DNA from: a virus
DNA length: 64,000 nt
IMG/VR virus record: IMGVR_UViG_3300045125_000073
Location: 1-64,000 of that record
Reading direction: 5' to 3' (one strand)
Of the stretch, positions 1 through 11,723 are shown piece after piece. The position numbers and the translations under genes were made by a program. Within the stretch, counting starts at the first letter, position 1. Each line of letters begins with the position of its first letter. Below the pieces are notes generated by a model. The model searched no databases. It was not told where the DNA came from and saw only the letters and a program-made list of their open reading frames with translations.

Positions 1-140
1 CATGGAGTTACTTTGGTTAGCGACGGAGCAAATAGGGACGGAAGAAACTGGGTCTTCCGTGTGTGACGCTTTGCCGTCCTTGTAATAAATCTCGGCAATA
101 GTATCACCAAAACAGTGTACTGCAGTGTAAATTCAGCCAT
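1..140 (-). CDS. Unknown protein, N-terminal fragment cut by window edge
   Basis: I do not recognise this gene. It begins with an ATG at 140 that overlaps the stop of the DUF1599 gene upstream, the same short-overlap spacing used throughout the window. The initial frame reads MAEFT. Restoring one base near 125-128 opens a frame that runs to the window edge without a stop, containing HCFGDTIAEIYYKDGK. The rest of the protein lies outside the window. About 46 codons are visible and no family can be assigned. Confidence 0.45.
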   Translation of the reverse strand, partial: MAEFTLQYTVLVILLPRFITRTAKRHTRKTQFLPSLFAPSLTKVTP

Positions 141-453
141 GCTTTTTGTCTTTTAGGTAGGAGTGCAGTAGTACCATGTAGTTGATTACATCTACTATTG
201 TATCCTCAAAAGACTCGTTGGCAACCTCAAGTTTGCCTGATTCCATAAACGAAGACAGACGGCTCATCTTGTCGGTTACACGAACCAGAAAGCCTACTTC
301 GGTTGGGCAAATACCTATGGCTTCCACACGTGTAAAATTAGCAAACGGTTCCACACCGTTCTTGCCTGCATAGTCTGCGTTCTTCTTTTTCATTAGTTCA
401 CGGGCCATGTTGCATAACATCTCGTGGTTACGAATTAGGTCATCTCGTGTCAT
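133..453 (-). CDS. Nucleotide modification associated domain 1 (DUF1599) protein
   Basis: An intact 106-residue protein of the DUF1599/Nmad1 type. The visible family features are KNADYAGKNG near residues 25-35, a central RVTDKMSRL helix and a C-terminal ED-VDVINYMVLL helix. The family is all-helical, is common in phages and has been linked by gene context to modified nucleotides; its reaction is not settled. The start overlaps the dUTPase stop by four bases (ATGA), so the two are probably translated together, which suggests a shared role in nucleotide-pool handling. That role is inference. Confidence 0.8.
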   Translation of the reverse strand: MTRDDLIRNHEMLCNMARELMKKKNADYAGKNGVEPFANFTRVEAIGICPTEVGFLVRVTDKMSRLSSFMESGKLEVANESFEDTIVDVINYMVLLHSYLKDKKHG

Positions 454-966
454 CCGCTTACTCCTGTTGATCCAAATCCACCGTTACGACTGGTCTTTTG
501 TTCGGGCTTAAGTTCGGTAGGCTCAATACTGTACTGAAGTACAGGAACCATTTCTCCTTGGGCGATACGCTCACCGTTGTGGATATACAAATTTTCACTG
601 GAAACGTTCAGCACCATGATATGAGTTTCTGCACGTAATCCCAATCGATAACGCCTTCGGCATTAGCCATTACCAATCCTTGCTTTAGGCAAGGCCCGAA
701 CGAGCGTGGACTCGTAGAGAATGGTCTTGGGGGATATCAAAAATCAATCCTGTGGGAATCAGCAATCGTTGACCAGATTCAATCCGAATGTACCGATCTT
801 CAGGAGTTTGATGAACGGCAACATTGCATTCACGGTTATTTTTACAGTAACCGCGTACCTGAAAAATACCAGTACCAAGATACGCTTTCAGATCAAAACA
901 TGCCGATCCTGGTGTTGCAAATACTGGTGATTGAGAATCTGGATGAACTTTATAGTACTTCAGCAT
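450..966 (-). CDS. dut: dUTP diphosphatase (frame-broken)
   Basis: Hydrolyses dUTP to dUMP and pyrophosphate, keeping uracil out of phage DNA and feeding dTMP synthesis. All five motifs of the trimeric dUTPase family are present: ATPGSACFDLKAY (motif 1), HARSGLA (2), NAEGVIDWDY (3), NGERIAQGEMVP (4) and the C-terminal GGFGSTGVSG arm (5). A Cys-containing insert (RGYCKNNREC) sits between motifs 1 and 2. Motif 3 lies in a frame gap: single missing bases near 667 (TT shortened to T) and 640 (CC to C) split the gene, and restoring them gives about 171 residues. These look like sequencing errors because every catalytic motif survives. Confidence 0.9.
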
Positions 967-971
967 TTTTC

Positions 972-1001
972 ATAATATACAACAAAAAAATCAAAAGTCA
1001 A
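972..1001 (-). promoter_or_regulatory. Sigma-70-like promoter upstream of dut
   Basis: On the minus strand TTGACT (996-1001) is followed after 16 bases by TATATT (974-979), close to the bacterial -35/-10 consensus. It lies in the only real gap between the fibre genes and dut. It would let host RNA polymerase transcribe dut and DUF1599 early, independently of the late tail genes. This is a motif match only. Confidence 0.4.
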
Positions 1002-1002
1002 A

Positions 1003-1332
1003 TTATAAACTGTAAGATTGAACTAAATCACACGCTTGTGATCTAGTTTGTTCATTTCCATCCCAAACCACAGCTTGAATTGCAATTTCTAAATTATTAG
1101 AAATTGTTCTAATTTCTTGAATTTTTTGTTTTATTTCGTTTGTTTCTTGTTCTGACAGCAATCCTAGAGCAGCATTCCTTTGTTTATATTCTGGTGCTGT
1201 CTGCAGTATTAATTCTTTGGCACGTTCTCGTACATGATTTAATTGAAAAGTTACACATTCAGAAAACACACGAGTGTCTACAACAGTAGTAGAACCGTCA
1301 GGGTGGTGAAGATACTGTTTACTAATGTTCAT
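1003..1332 (-). CDS. Small protein, possible tail-fibre assembly factor
   Basis: An intact 109-residue protein, mostly helical by composition. The central PEYKQRNAALGLL segment resembles the Y-K-Q-x-N-A-x-L-G pattern seen in small phage fibre-associated and fibre-assembly proteins; this is resemblance, not a proven relation. Its ATG overlaps the stop of the large fibre gene upstream (ATGA, 1329-1332), so the two are translationally linked. A role as chaperone or tip protein for that fibre is plausible from position alone. Confidence 0.55.
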   Translation of the reverse strand: MNISKQYLHHPDGSTTVVDTRVFSECVTFQLNHVRERAKELILQTAPEYKQRNAALGLLSEQETNEIKQKIQEIRTISNNLEIAIQAVVWDGNEQTRSQACDLVQSYSL

Positions 1333-3979
1333 ATAAACTCTCCGTTATAAAAAATACAAGGATTAGCTGGTCCTTCAACGTTAGCAAAAGTGGTTCCCTG
1401 TGTTGCTGCTAGAGTAAAACCACCTTGTGGGCGTCGCAATCCGTCAACTGAAGCCTGACCTATGGGAGAACCGCTTGTGGGGGTCATCCACTTCATTCTA
1501 ACCCCTAAACGGCCTAGTAGCTGTTAAGCCTGCAGCACTAAATGTGATTGCTAACCAGTACTGACCGGGATTTACGGTAGTGTTTACTCCCTGTTACTCG
1601 TTGAGTGGTGAAAGATCCTGTGGATAATGTAGTTGCAGCACTTCCGTATAAACGATTTCTGGGATACCCGTAATCGTCAGAATCGTATAAACCTACCATG
1701 AACGATCCGGTATTTCCTCCACCACCACTGGCGTTTTGGTGTCCTATAGCTGTTATTCGTATTCTGTTTGCTATAAATATAGGAGCAAAATACGCATCAT
1801 TAGCTGTTGGAGACGTGCCTATTGGGGCGCTCATGTTTGCCCAACCTGTAGGAATTATATCGAATCCTGAAGTTAAACCACACCATTCTAGTCTGGTGTA
1901 GCCGCCTACAACTCCTTGAATAGCGTTTACTTTATTGGAAAAAGTAACACCACCGGACGCAGAAATACCAGCAGTTGCCCTCAATAGACTGGTGAATGTT
2001 GCTCCTGCTGCAGACACACCGGCACTAAAATTAGCCACAGAACTAAACGTGTTTACGCCTGTAAACGTTTGTGTGGTTGCTAGTCCTGCTAACGTTGTAT
2101 TGAATCCACCAGGTAATGTTACCGTTTGCGTTCCTGCAGCAGTTGATGGATATAAAAACGTTTCTGATCCGGATATATCGTCGTAAAAGTATATTTCATT
2201 TAAGCCATATGTGGTCAAATTCATTCCATTTGTAACAGTTTGGGATGATGTAAAATTGTTGTCCACATCAGTTCGAGCTATATTGGTGACGGCACCGGTG
2301 AAGCCGTTAACAGAAGACACTACATTCCCTGTAATATTTCCCAAAACAGAAAGAGTAGACCCTGCAGGAATTGTTGTGGTTCTTGACAGCGTGGCTCCTG
2401 CAGCACTAATGCCAGAATTAAAAGTTTGTACGGGGCCAAAAATATTTGCTACACTGGTAGTTACGCCAGTAACCGCTCCAGTTAGACCATTAAACGAAAG
2501 AACTCCGGTATTCACCAGAGTGATGCCCTTACCACCAGACAGGACACTCATACCTGTACCGCCGGATACAATCAGGACCCCGGTAAGACCGTTAACAGAA
2601 TTAACACCAGACACAGCACCGGTAGCTCCGTTAAACGAGTACACCAACGGTAAAGTGGAAACAGACTTGTTTTCCCATCCGGTAACTCCGTCCACGTAAG
2701 CTAGAACTTGAAAGTCTTGTGGTGATGTTATGATAACGTCTGTAAGATCGTCCAGTGTTAACGATACGGAACCACCACCACTGGTAGTGCTTCTAAAGCT
2801 GCCTGACTGTAAAATAAGGGCATCGCTTGAGTTAGACAGATTGGTTGTTCCTGCCCTTACAATCAGGTATCCTGCAAAGATTGCGTTTGTACGTGTGTTT
2901 TCAATTTCTGTAAACTGTTCCAGATTGATGTTGGCTGCAGCGTCCGCAAGGCTGTTGTACAATGCTCTACCGTAATACACTCCTAACAGTGTGGGAGTGT
3001 TGGGGTAGTAAAACAACCGTTGAATACTGTACTTTCCACCCGGAGCAGTTTGTAGTGTACCAGAACCGTTGTCGTAGTTTCCAGGATCTATAACGGTCTG
3101 ATTGGGAACTGTTATGAACGTGCCTGCAGTAGCTCCTCTGTAGTATCGATAAAAAATACAGTCTGTTTGTGCAGGGTCGGACACAACACTAGGATTGTCT
3201 GTGTCGTTAATCCAGTTTCTTCCCAGACTAAACGCTTTTCCTGAAGACCTGTTTAGTTTTAAGTTTGCTCCGTTAGGAATAATGGTGTGACCTGAAACTT
3301 TTATGGGGCCGAATGCACGTATAAACTGTTCGTACTGTTTGTCTGTGGCGTACGCAACGTTAGGATTGGTTCTGGCAAGATTGATGTACGCTCTGGACGG
3401 GTGGAGCAACTGACCGATAATTATGTTTTCTTCCAGTTGCTCGTCTGTGTAATACTCGGTTCTTTGGTGGAGTACTCCTGTCTCGTCAATGTAGATCCAT
3501 GTGGTATCGTGAGTTGCAAGATACGTTAAAGTTATACCTGTTTGACCAGGCCAAGTAACGTAATTAAACAGTGGAAACGGTCCTGATGTGAAACCTGAAC
3601 CTGAAGCGTGTATCTGTCCTTTTCCTCCAGTGATATCAAACTGTGCGGTATTACCTGCGTTTATAGACAGTATACCGCCGTACAGTAAACCTGTTGCCAG
3701 ATTTGACGCGTATATGTTTCCACTGATACCGTAAAGAGTGTCCGGAGAACTAATGGTAAAGGTACTACCTGTTAAGGTTATGTCTATAAGTTGTCCTGCA
3801 GATATACCAACAGAACCGGTTAATCCGTTAAATCTGGCAACACCTTCCACATTAGCGGTCAGGCCGTTAAACGTGAATACTTCGTATTTGTCCCATGCGG
3901 AACCGTTCCACCGCCAACGAATACTCTGGTACTCGTAGACCTGACCAATAGTTGGGCTGGACGGAAAGTTTATTGCCAT
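1329..3979 (-). CDS. Large repetitive tail-fibre protein
   Basis: About 880 residues. The N-terminus reads PSSPTIGQVYEYQSIRWRW, a start widespread in phage fibre proteins. The body carries repeated short units of the form [FV]NGLTGxVxGV, at least six copies, and GISAxGATF units typical of trimeric beta-structured fibres. The open frame reads to 1538, but the real C-terminus continues in other frames after indels near 1595 and 1505 (visible pieces NPGQYWLAITFSAAG and MKWMTPTSGSPIGQAS) to a TGA at 1329. The same NGLTG module occurs in the collagen-like fibre at 7566-8756. Probable role: receptor-binding distal fibre. Confidence 0.75.
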
Positions 3980-3990
3980 GGTTCAGAGGC

Positions 3991-6887
3991 TCACCAGAAC
4001 TTCAAGGTTCTCCACATTTCTTGACCTGTATGACGCATGACGTACAGATACGTCAGGTCATCTGCAGTTTTAACAATCTCAAACTTGTTGCTTAAGGTTG
4101 CAGTGTTGTGAGCATACGGAATAGAACCCGCAATGTCTACCTTGAACTTGGCTAAGTCAAGCACATACATGCGGTTGGTGGCATCCTTTGTGAAATAATA
4201 CGAGTCTACTCCATCGTACACAAACATAGAACCAGTTGTAAGAGTTACAGAGATGGGTGTAATAAACGGAGAAATTTCCCATGTGGATGTGGGGATGTCA
4301 AATATATCAAACAGGTTGGAACCACCACCACGTGGAGAGATCATCCACCGCCCCTTCTTAGCGGTATCAGACAACCCAAACAACCACTTGATGTCGGTTC
4401 CCGTGCTTCTTGCAGGGGGTTCGTATATCGCAATAGTAAGTGGATGTATCGTTTGATGTAAGTGCAGGAATTGTTATTACGGTTGCTGTATTTGATGTTA
4501 TTGCTTGCTCTACTGTGGCTGTGCCAGCAGATGAAGATGCTGTTCCTGCAATATACCGTATTCTTTTTCCTGCCAAATAATTTACAGGAAAGTTCTTGTT
4601 GGCATCGGTAACGGTTGTCGTGCCTGCTCCGGTAGTCACTATTCCATACGAGTCCATGATTTCGTATTTGGAAGTAGCATCAGGTGTGGCAACACCCCAA
4701 GACGCAACAGTAAGCGTGGTGGCACTATTACCTGTAATCACCGCATCATTACCCTCGCCTGTTCCTGCAACAACACGAACACGGCAATTTAGGTATTGAT
4801 TGTTTCTCCAATTTTTCGTGCTGTCAACCAGAGTTGTTGCGGTTCCTGAAGTTGCCCATCCGTTAGGAGAACGCTCCGCAACTTTGTCTATACTCATAGC
4901 ACCAAACGGTCGTGCTTCTTGAATCACATAACGAGACTGCCCGTTTGTCATTGTTGAAATTGCCGATGCCAAAGTTAGAGTAGTTGCAGTATTTGCGGTA
5001 ATGCGTCTGCCACCCAAGGTTGTGGCTGATGTTCCTGCTGTCTGAACAAACACAATTCGTCCAACATGCTCGTTTGTATTCCAGTTTTGAGTGGCGTCTA
5101 CAATCAGGATGTGGTCAAAGAACTTGCAGCCGTGGGACTTTGTGTTGCAGCAGTATTTGCAGCAATACTAAAAGTGGTTTGCGATGCTATGCCTATGATT
5201 GGGAATATGGCATTGAATGTGGTTTCGGTTGCACACCCTGCAATAGTAACAGATTCTCCGTGTCGGAAATCGTGATTTACCGCAGTTACCACATTTCCCA
5301 CCTTTCCAACAGTTATGGTGATGGTAAGGCTTGTACCGCTACCACCTGTGGTGTTGGTTGAGCCTGCGGAATAACCGCTACCTGATGCCGCAAGTTGTAG
5401 ACCGGTTACAGCACCAGTAGAGCTAACAGATGTTACATACGCTTGACCGCCGGAACCTGTTGTGGAACAAGTTACTAGATCTCCAACAACATAATTGGAA
5501 CCACCAGCGTTTACTGCTACAGTCAAAATTCCGCTCGCAGAATATGTAATGCTTGTTACAGCGTATCCTTCGTGTGGTGGACCGTAAGATAATGTAACAC
5601 CAGAAGCAGGAGTGGCAGATATCTGTCGGGCAACACCAGAATCAACGATGGGTGCACTTGACCACAAATCCTTTTCCACAGAATATTGAAACAGGGCAGA
5701 AGAACCGTTGCCAGCCATCCATATCTTATCGGTATCGCCGTATATGGCATAACCTGATGTGCTGTCGGGGGTGATGTCCCACTTGTGGTCAACATAGAAA
5801 GTGTCCGCAGTATGAGCGGCAATTCGTCTGCGTTGACCTATTCCTTTGCCTGACACGATTCGTATCTGGTGGTTTGCGTAACGGTCGTACTCGTAGGTTG
5901 CTCCACTATGCACCAGTGTTTTTGCAGCAGCCGAAGACGCAGTAACACCACTAACAAATACGCCGCCCGCCTCACCTGTACGGTCAATAGCAAAATCGGT
6001 TCCAAGTGCAGCACCGATGTGCATTGGACCAATAGGAGTTTTGGTGAACCAACTGTCTAACAGAATATCGTAGAACTGCCAAGACGCAAACGGTGTTGTT
6101 GATGCTGCTGAAAGCAACCATATTCCGCCTGTCATAATTTGATAGACTGAACTTTCGTCTGGTGTAACCGTCCAAGACGAGTCTACAGTAAGTTGAGTAG
6201 ACTCTATCACAAAATGCGTCTGCGAACCAGCAGTCGTAGAAGGAACTGCAAACGGAGCCACCGCAGAAAATCCTGTGTTGTTGAACGAATCAACCGCTTG
6301 ATGGTTGTTGTCGGCAAAATACAATGTAGTAGTGTCATTGTATAGAATTCTGCGTATCTGTGACTGGACCATTGTTAAAGATAAGGCGAACATTGTATCC
6401 GTCCCATTGGTTTACTCGCCATTTTTTGGTGGAGTCACCAATACTTGTTGCACCTCCAGTGGTTGCCAAGCCGTTATCGTGAATGACACCATCAGAAACA
6501 CCCGTAATCGTTCGCTCTTGTCCTGCTCCTGTTCCTAAAATAATTCGGATTTTATTGCTTATACACACATTACCAAGCCTGCCAAGACCACCAACGGTGA
6601 TGGTGTCTGATGTTGCACTAATAGTGTGTCCTCTACTACCCGAGTATGCTGCGTATTTTGCTGCTACTAGAGTGACTGGAGCAATGTTGGGTGCGGCACA
6701 CTCTTGCCACGAATCGCTGTAGGTATCGTAACGCCACATGGCTTGACCCACAATGTAGTACATGTATCGTGCCTTCTCGTCTGAAGATACCATGCAGGCT
6801 GTGCTGCTTGTTGCTGTGGGTGCAGGACGAAGCCATTCAAATACGGGTTGATCTACTTGTTGTTTTAAAAGATTTGGTTACTGCCAT
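3991..6887 (-). CDS. Giant repeat virion protein (adhesin or fibre-like)
   Basis: Four overlapping open fragments join into one protein of about 965 residues starting at ATG 6887, behind an AAGGA ribosome site. Frame breaks lie near 6860, 6370, 5080 and 4375. It contains several copies of a beta-rich unit with the pattern GxGxGQxRxI-xx-TAxTxxV-xxxW-xxxPDxTSxY, for example GKGIGQRRRIAAHTADTF and GTGEGNDAVITGNSATTL. Similar units occur in uncharacterised virion proteins of marine T4-like phages. Other stretches such as MWRYDTYSDSWQECA resemble kelch or propeller-like blades. Function is unknown; position among fibres suggests a surface-exposed tail part. Confidence 0.65.
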
Positions 6888-6900
6888 TGTGTTTCCTTAA

Positions 6901-7540
6901 TTATGAAAATGTTAGTTTAGAGCGTATGGCGGAGGCGTAGCAGGCTTGAGCATCGTTTGCTATTCTCCAAAATTGATGCACTGGGCCTCTCCATTATTGA
7001 GGCTGTGCTTTGTGTTGCTAGTGGTGTATGGATTTGCTGAACTGTTTGACATGGTTTGAGTAGCAATACCATTGCTAACCGTATAAGTTCCTGATGCACT
7101 AGCCGTAACCGTTCCTGACACCGGCAAAAGTGCCTGCCAGATCGGTTGTTGCGATTGCACTGCTGACGAATAGCGTCTATGGTGATTCTTTGACGCTGGT
7201 TTAAGTCTACAACGCTGTTAGACTCTAAAATCTTGTTCATACGACGGAGCAGGTCGTGTAAAGACTCGTCTTTAGATTCCACATCCAAGAATATTTGGAG
7301 CACATCGCTGGCACTATGAGAAGTGGTGTCGTATGTTAGAGTTAGTGTGTTATTGTTAAAATTGGTAGCACCTGTTGCGGTATCAGCAAAATTGTAGATA
7401 ATGGTGTTTCTGGTTACGTTGGTGATCAGCAGAATATTAGAAAGAGTTATAGCTCTAGCCAAACCTGAAAAGGTTACGGTTTTGGCACCAGGATTAAAGG
7501 TGTAACTGCCTGCTGTATCTGTTCCTAATAGTTGTTTCAT
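6901..7540 (-). CDS. Virion structural protein
   Basis: About 213 residues with an N-terminal beta-rich half (MKQLLGTDTAGSYTF) and a helical centre (LHDLLRRMNKILES). The C-terminus reads VHQFWRIANDAQACYASAIR after repair of indels near 7165 and 6965. The helical segment followed by a short conserved tail ending in LTFS suggests a coiled connector. A T4-type late promoter motif lies just upstream. No specific function can be given. Its neighbours are fibres on both sides, so a tail location is likely. Confidence 0.6.
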
Positions 7541-7562
7541 CTAAAAAATACTCCTGTAGTAC

Positions 7563-7570
7563 TATTTATA
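7563..7570 (-). promoter_or_regulatory. T4-type late promoter motif
   Basis: An exact TATAAATA on the minus strand, 23 bases upstream of the ATG at 7540 and followed by a GGAG ribosome site. This is the T4 late consensus read by the gp55 sigma factor, and a gp55 homologue is encoded at 43788-44384. It overlaps the stop of the upstream fibre gene. Confidence 0.55.
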
Positions 7571-8736
7571 GAGCTATACTCATGGCTATCACAAAAGCTT
7601 TATCTACTGATCCTGCTGCCTGAGTGTTAGTAATTGTTAAATTTTTTCCGGATTGTGTCAGGGTTAGTTCCTGTACCGGCTACCAGATTTACGCTTCCAG
7701 TTATTCCGTTCACAGAATTTACCAGATTGGGAGCGTACACGTTGGTGCTGAATGTAGCACCAGCGAATCCCATTTGTAGAACCACAGTTTCATCCAAGAA
7801 ACCGTCTAAATCTCCGTCTGTATCTGTGGCAGCATTGAATGTGAATACTGGAGGCGGATCAACATCAGACGTTTCTGGTGTATCAAAAACTGCTGTGGTA
7901 ATTTTATTGCCGTTAATTGCATTTACGGAACCGTTTAGAGTTCCGCTAAATGATGTTGCTGTTACAGTACCACCGGTTTGGATACCTGTAGTTTTTATTC
8001 GTGTGCTGTACGTTGCTCCCGTTGCATCGTATAAACCTATCAGTACATCTGATGCTGCTGCAGTTGGATCCGTGGTATACGAAATGGTTAGAGGAACTTT
8101 GTTTTCTGTGTTGCCGCCTTCTACAGATTCTGTTGAAGGATTGTCCAGATACGTTTGTGTAGTGTTACAGGAACAGTAAAATTCTTTGATGGTAGTCCAG
8201 AATCTGCCAGATCTAATTTACCAAAAGTAACTGATCCTGTTGGTCCTGAAATGGGGCCGTTGAATGTGGCACCCGATGCAGAAATACCCGCAGCAAATCG
8301 TTGAATTGCTGTAAACGTGTTTGCTGCAGATGTGGTAACACCAGAAACTGCTCCCGTCAATCCGTTAAAGGATATTACGTAATCACCAACAGGTCCTGTT
8401 GGTCCGGTGTTTCCTTGAATACCCTGAATACCCTGAATACCTTGAATTCCCTGTTCGCCTGTCGGTCCAGTAGGTCCGGTGTTTCCTTGAATACCCTGAA
8501 TACCCTGAATACCCTGAATACCTTGAATTCCCTGTTCGCCTGTCGGTCCAGTAGGTCCGGTGTTTCCTTGAATACCCTGAATACCCTGAATACCTTGAAT
8601 TCCCTGTTCGCCTGTCGGTCCAGTAGGTCCTACAGATCCACCACCACCGCCTCCACCAATAATCTCTATGTCTACCTGTTTGCCTTTACGAGTAACAGTT
8701 ACTCCGGCACCTTTAAAGTTAAGATCGTTAACAGAT

Positions 8737-8756
<20 letters not shown>
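7566..8756 (-). CDS. Collagen-like tail-fibre protein with GIQ repeats
   Basis: About 397 residues. Residues 1-35 form a small beta head ([18 protein letters not shown]) and a poly-Gly hinge. Then comes a Gly-X-Y domain of three blocks of (GIQ)4-5 joined by [11 protein letters not shown], and after that an [11 protein letters not shown] unit and GISASGATF beta region as in the fibre at 1329-3979. The C-terminal part ([13 protein letters not shown], then [18 protein letters not shown]) is recovered across indels near 8165 and 7660. Gly-X-Y runs form collagen-type triple helices in phage fibres. The start overlaps the previous collagen gene. Role: extended fibre shaft. Confidence 0.75.
8386..8632 (-). 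repeat. Tandem 9-bp repeats encoding (Gly-Ile-Gln)n in three blocks
   Basis: On the minus strand near-identical 9-base GIQ codon units are repeated 4, 5 and 4 times within three long direct repeats of about 75-85 bases. Near-identity at the DNA level, and not only at the protein level, indicates recent expansion by slippage or recombination. Copy number may vary between phage particles. Confidence 0.85.
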
Positions 8757-9558
<802 letters not shown>

Positions 9559-9562
<4 letters not shown>

Positions 9563-11717
9563 GGATTAGCCAAAGTATGTAGACTAATATTTCGTGTGGA
9601 TCCTAAACGATTCATTACAGAAACATTACCACTACCTAATACCACATTTAATTTTCCGTCTGTTGATGATGCTGTGCTAGGATGTACTACAATATCGGCT
9701 CCTGTAAATCCTGCAGGAATATATGTGTTGCTAACACCATTTTGCGCAAAAATAAATGTTGCAGGATGACCCCAATTAGAAGTGATCATACGAATTTTTC
9801 CTGCACCGGGTTGCCCGCACGAATTAAATGTGTGGTATGGTGCATTGTTTTGTAATTCCACAGTTTGAGAACATGTGCGTTTCCTAGTTCAGAGTCGTCT
9901 GTTAGTTTTCCTATTCGTGGAATAAAAGATTTTTGTGTGTTGTGGCTAGCAACAGCATCTCCTAAAGGAGAAGACAATGAAATTCCTATATTAACATTAT
10001 TGTATGCCGAAACATTTCCCTCGTAAGTTACTAAACTATCAGGACTTATTAGGTGTTTAACGGTTTTAGATGTTGCGTGAATATTGTTTGTTATATTAAA
10101 AATATTTTTATAAAAACCTAAAATACCGTCACCACCTTGACCAGATAAAACGCAAAAGTTTTACCTGCAAAATCTCCTATTTCAGTAATCATGTTATCGT
10201 GTATATTATAAAATACTTTATTATTATCAGACGGGGTGAGTGTATTAACTTGACCAAAGAATTGAACCGTTCCTCCTATAATTTTATTTCCGGTAACAGT
10301 AACCAGAGAATTAAAAGGATCTACAATTTTTGGAGAAAAACGAGCAGCAAAAAAGCTAGTAAGAACTCCAATATTTTTGGGAACATTGTTCAAAACAACA
10401 TTGTCTGCAATAGTAACAGTTTTAGTGTTTCCCGCTTCACCTGTGGAACAGTCTATAACAGTAGATAAAGAATTAATAGAACCATCATTACTAAATGGAC
10501 TACCTCCTCCCGCTATTTGATCGTATATGAATATATTATTGCTCAAATTCACTGCAGTTAGCGCTTGAGCATTAACTTCCGCAAATCCTGTTTGTAGTGC
10601 TGGAATATTTCTGTAAACAACGTTATTCATAAAAGAAATCATGTTTGATTGAATTTTTAATGATCTTCCTTTACAATTTCTAAAATGATTATTTGATATT
10701 GTTGCAGAATATAACGAATACTTACTGGGATCCTCATCCAACCCACCTTATGAGAGTTATAGCATCACAATCAGTATTTTTAGGATCATCTCCAAACTCA
10801 TTGTTTGTTATATTTTCAAAATAGCAACCGGTAATATTTACGTGTCTGTTTACTTTTGCGTTGGGTGGAGTTCCTATACTCGTAAATAAAACTCCTGCAG
10901 TTGTTCTGTTTCTGGGTGCTCCACTACCCTGATATCTTGTGTGATTAATAAATTTACAGTTATGAATATTTGTAAACAAACTGCCACCGGTGATTATTAG
11001 TCCTGCATTAGTATCAGAAGATGTGCCGTTCGATGTTCCGGATTTGGTGTTTTTAAAAGTGCAATCAGATATTGATATTAGTGACCTTTCTCCTCCTCCC
11101 TGATCTACGATTTCTAAAGGACATTTTGCTTTATTGTTACAATCAAATTCCAGACCATGTATGGTTATATTTTTTGCAGTGTGGGAAAAAGTAAATAAAG
11201 ATTTTCTAAGACCCCAATTAAATCTTGAATATTCATGAATATTTATTTTATTAACATCACAAGAAGCTTTAGGGTCGGAGCAAGGAAGGGGTTCGTATAA
11301 AATTTTAGCTTTATCACCAAACATAAAAACTTGAGCATTAGGACCATTTCCTGCATTTGTTATAATGGCTGTGAATTGGGATGATTCGTTATGCGCAGCC
11401 TCAGTCATTCTGTAAACACCGGGAGGAAAGTATAAAGCATAACCTTCGTTTATAATATTTGCCGTTATTCCTTTGCTGCTGATTCTAACCGATGAAGTCG
11501 GTTTAGCATCTAAAGCCGCTTTTATAACGGCAGTATCGTCTGTTACACCATCACCTGCTGCAGACAATCCATTAAATACACATCTTTAATGGATATAATA
11601 TCTCTTACCGGAGGTCTACAACCGTTGTTTATATAATTTAAAAGTAATTCCCTGATTAGTTCTAGTAAACCAAGTTTCTATAGTATCTGAAGAATTTAGT
11701 GGATTCAATATAGACAT
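9559..11717 (-). CDS. Tailspike 1, right-handed beta-helix (pectate-lyase fold)
   Basis: About 720 residues. A short N-terminal anchor ([17 protein letters not shown]) is followed by a Pectate_lyase_3-type entry ([20 protein letters not shown] then [12 protein letters not shown]). A long beta-helix follows, with rungs such as [25 protein letters not shown] and [14 protein letters not shown]. The C-terminal cap ([16 protein letters not shown]) is shared with the next gene. Frame breaks lie near 11640, 11575, 10738, 10130 and 9865. Such proteins usually bind or cleave host surface polysaccharide. I cannot identify catalytic residues or the substrate. Confidence 0.75.
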
Positions 11718-11723
11718 TAAAAT

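Noticed and set aside
450-966. Programmed -1 frameshifting in split genes such as dut
   Set aside because: Breaks occur in nearly every long gene and in random places, without a common slippery site or structure.
2211-2699. 162-codon forward frame
   Set aside because: It is antisense to the intact fibre gene, and its Pro/Val-rich composition follows from the Gly/Thr repeats on the other strand.
8386-8632. CRISPR-like repeated blocks
   Set aside because: The blocks are coding, lie end to end without spacers, and are broken into 9-base codon units.
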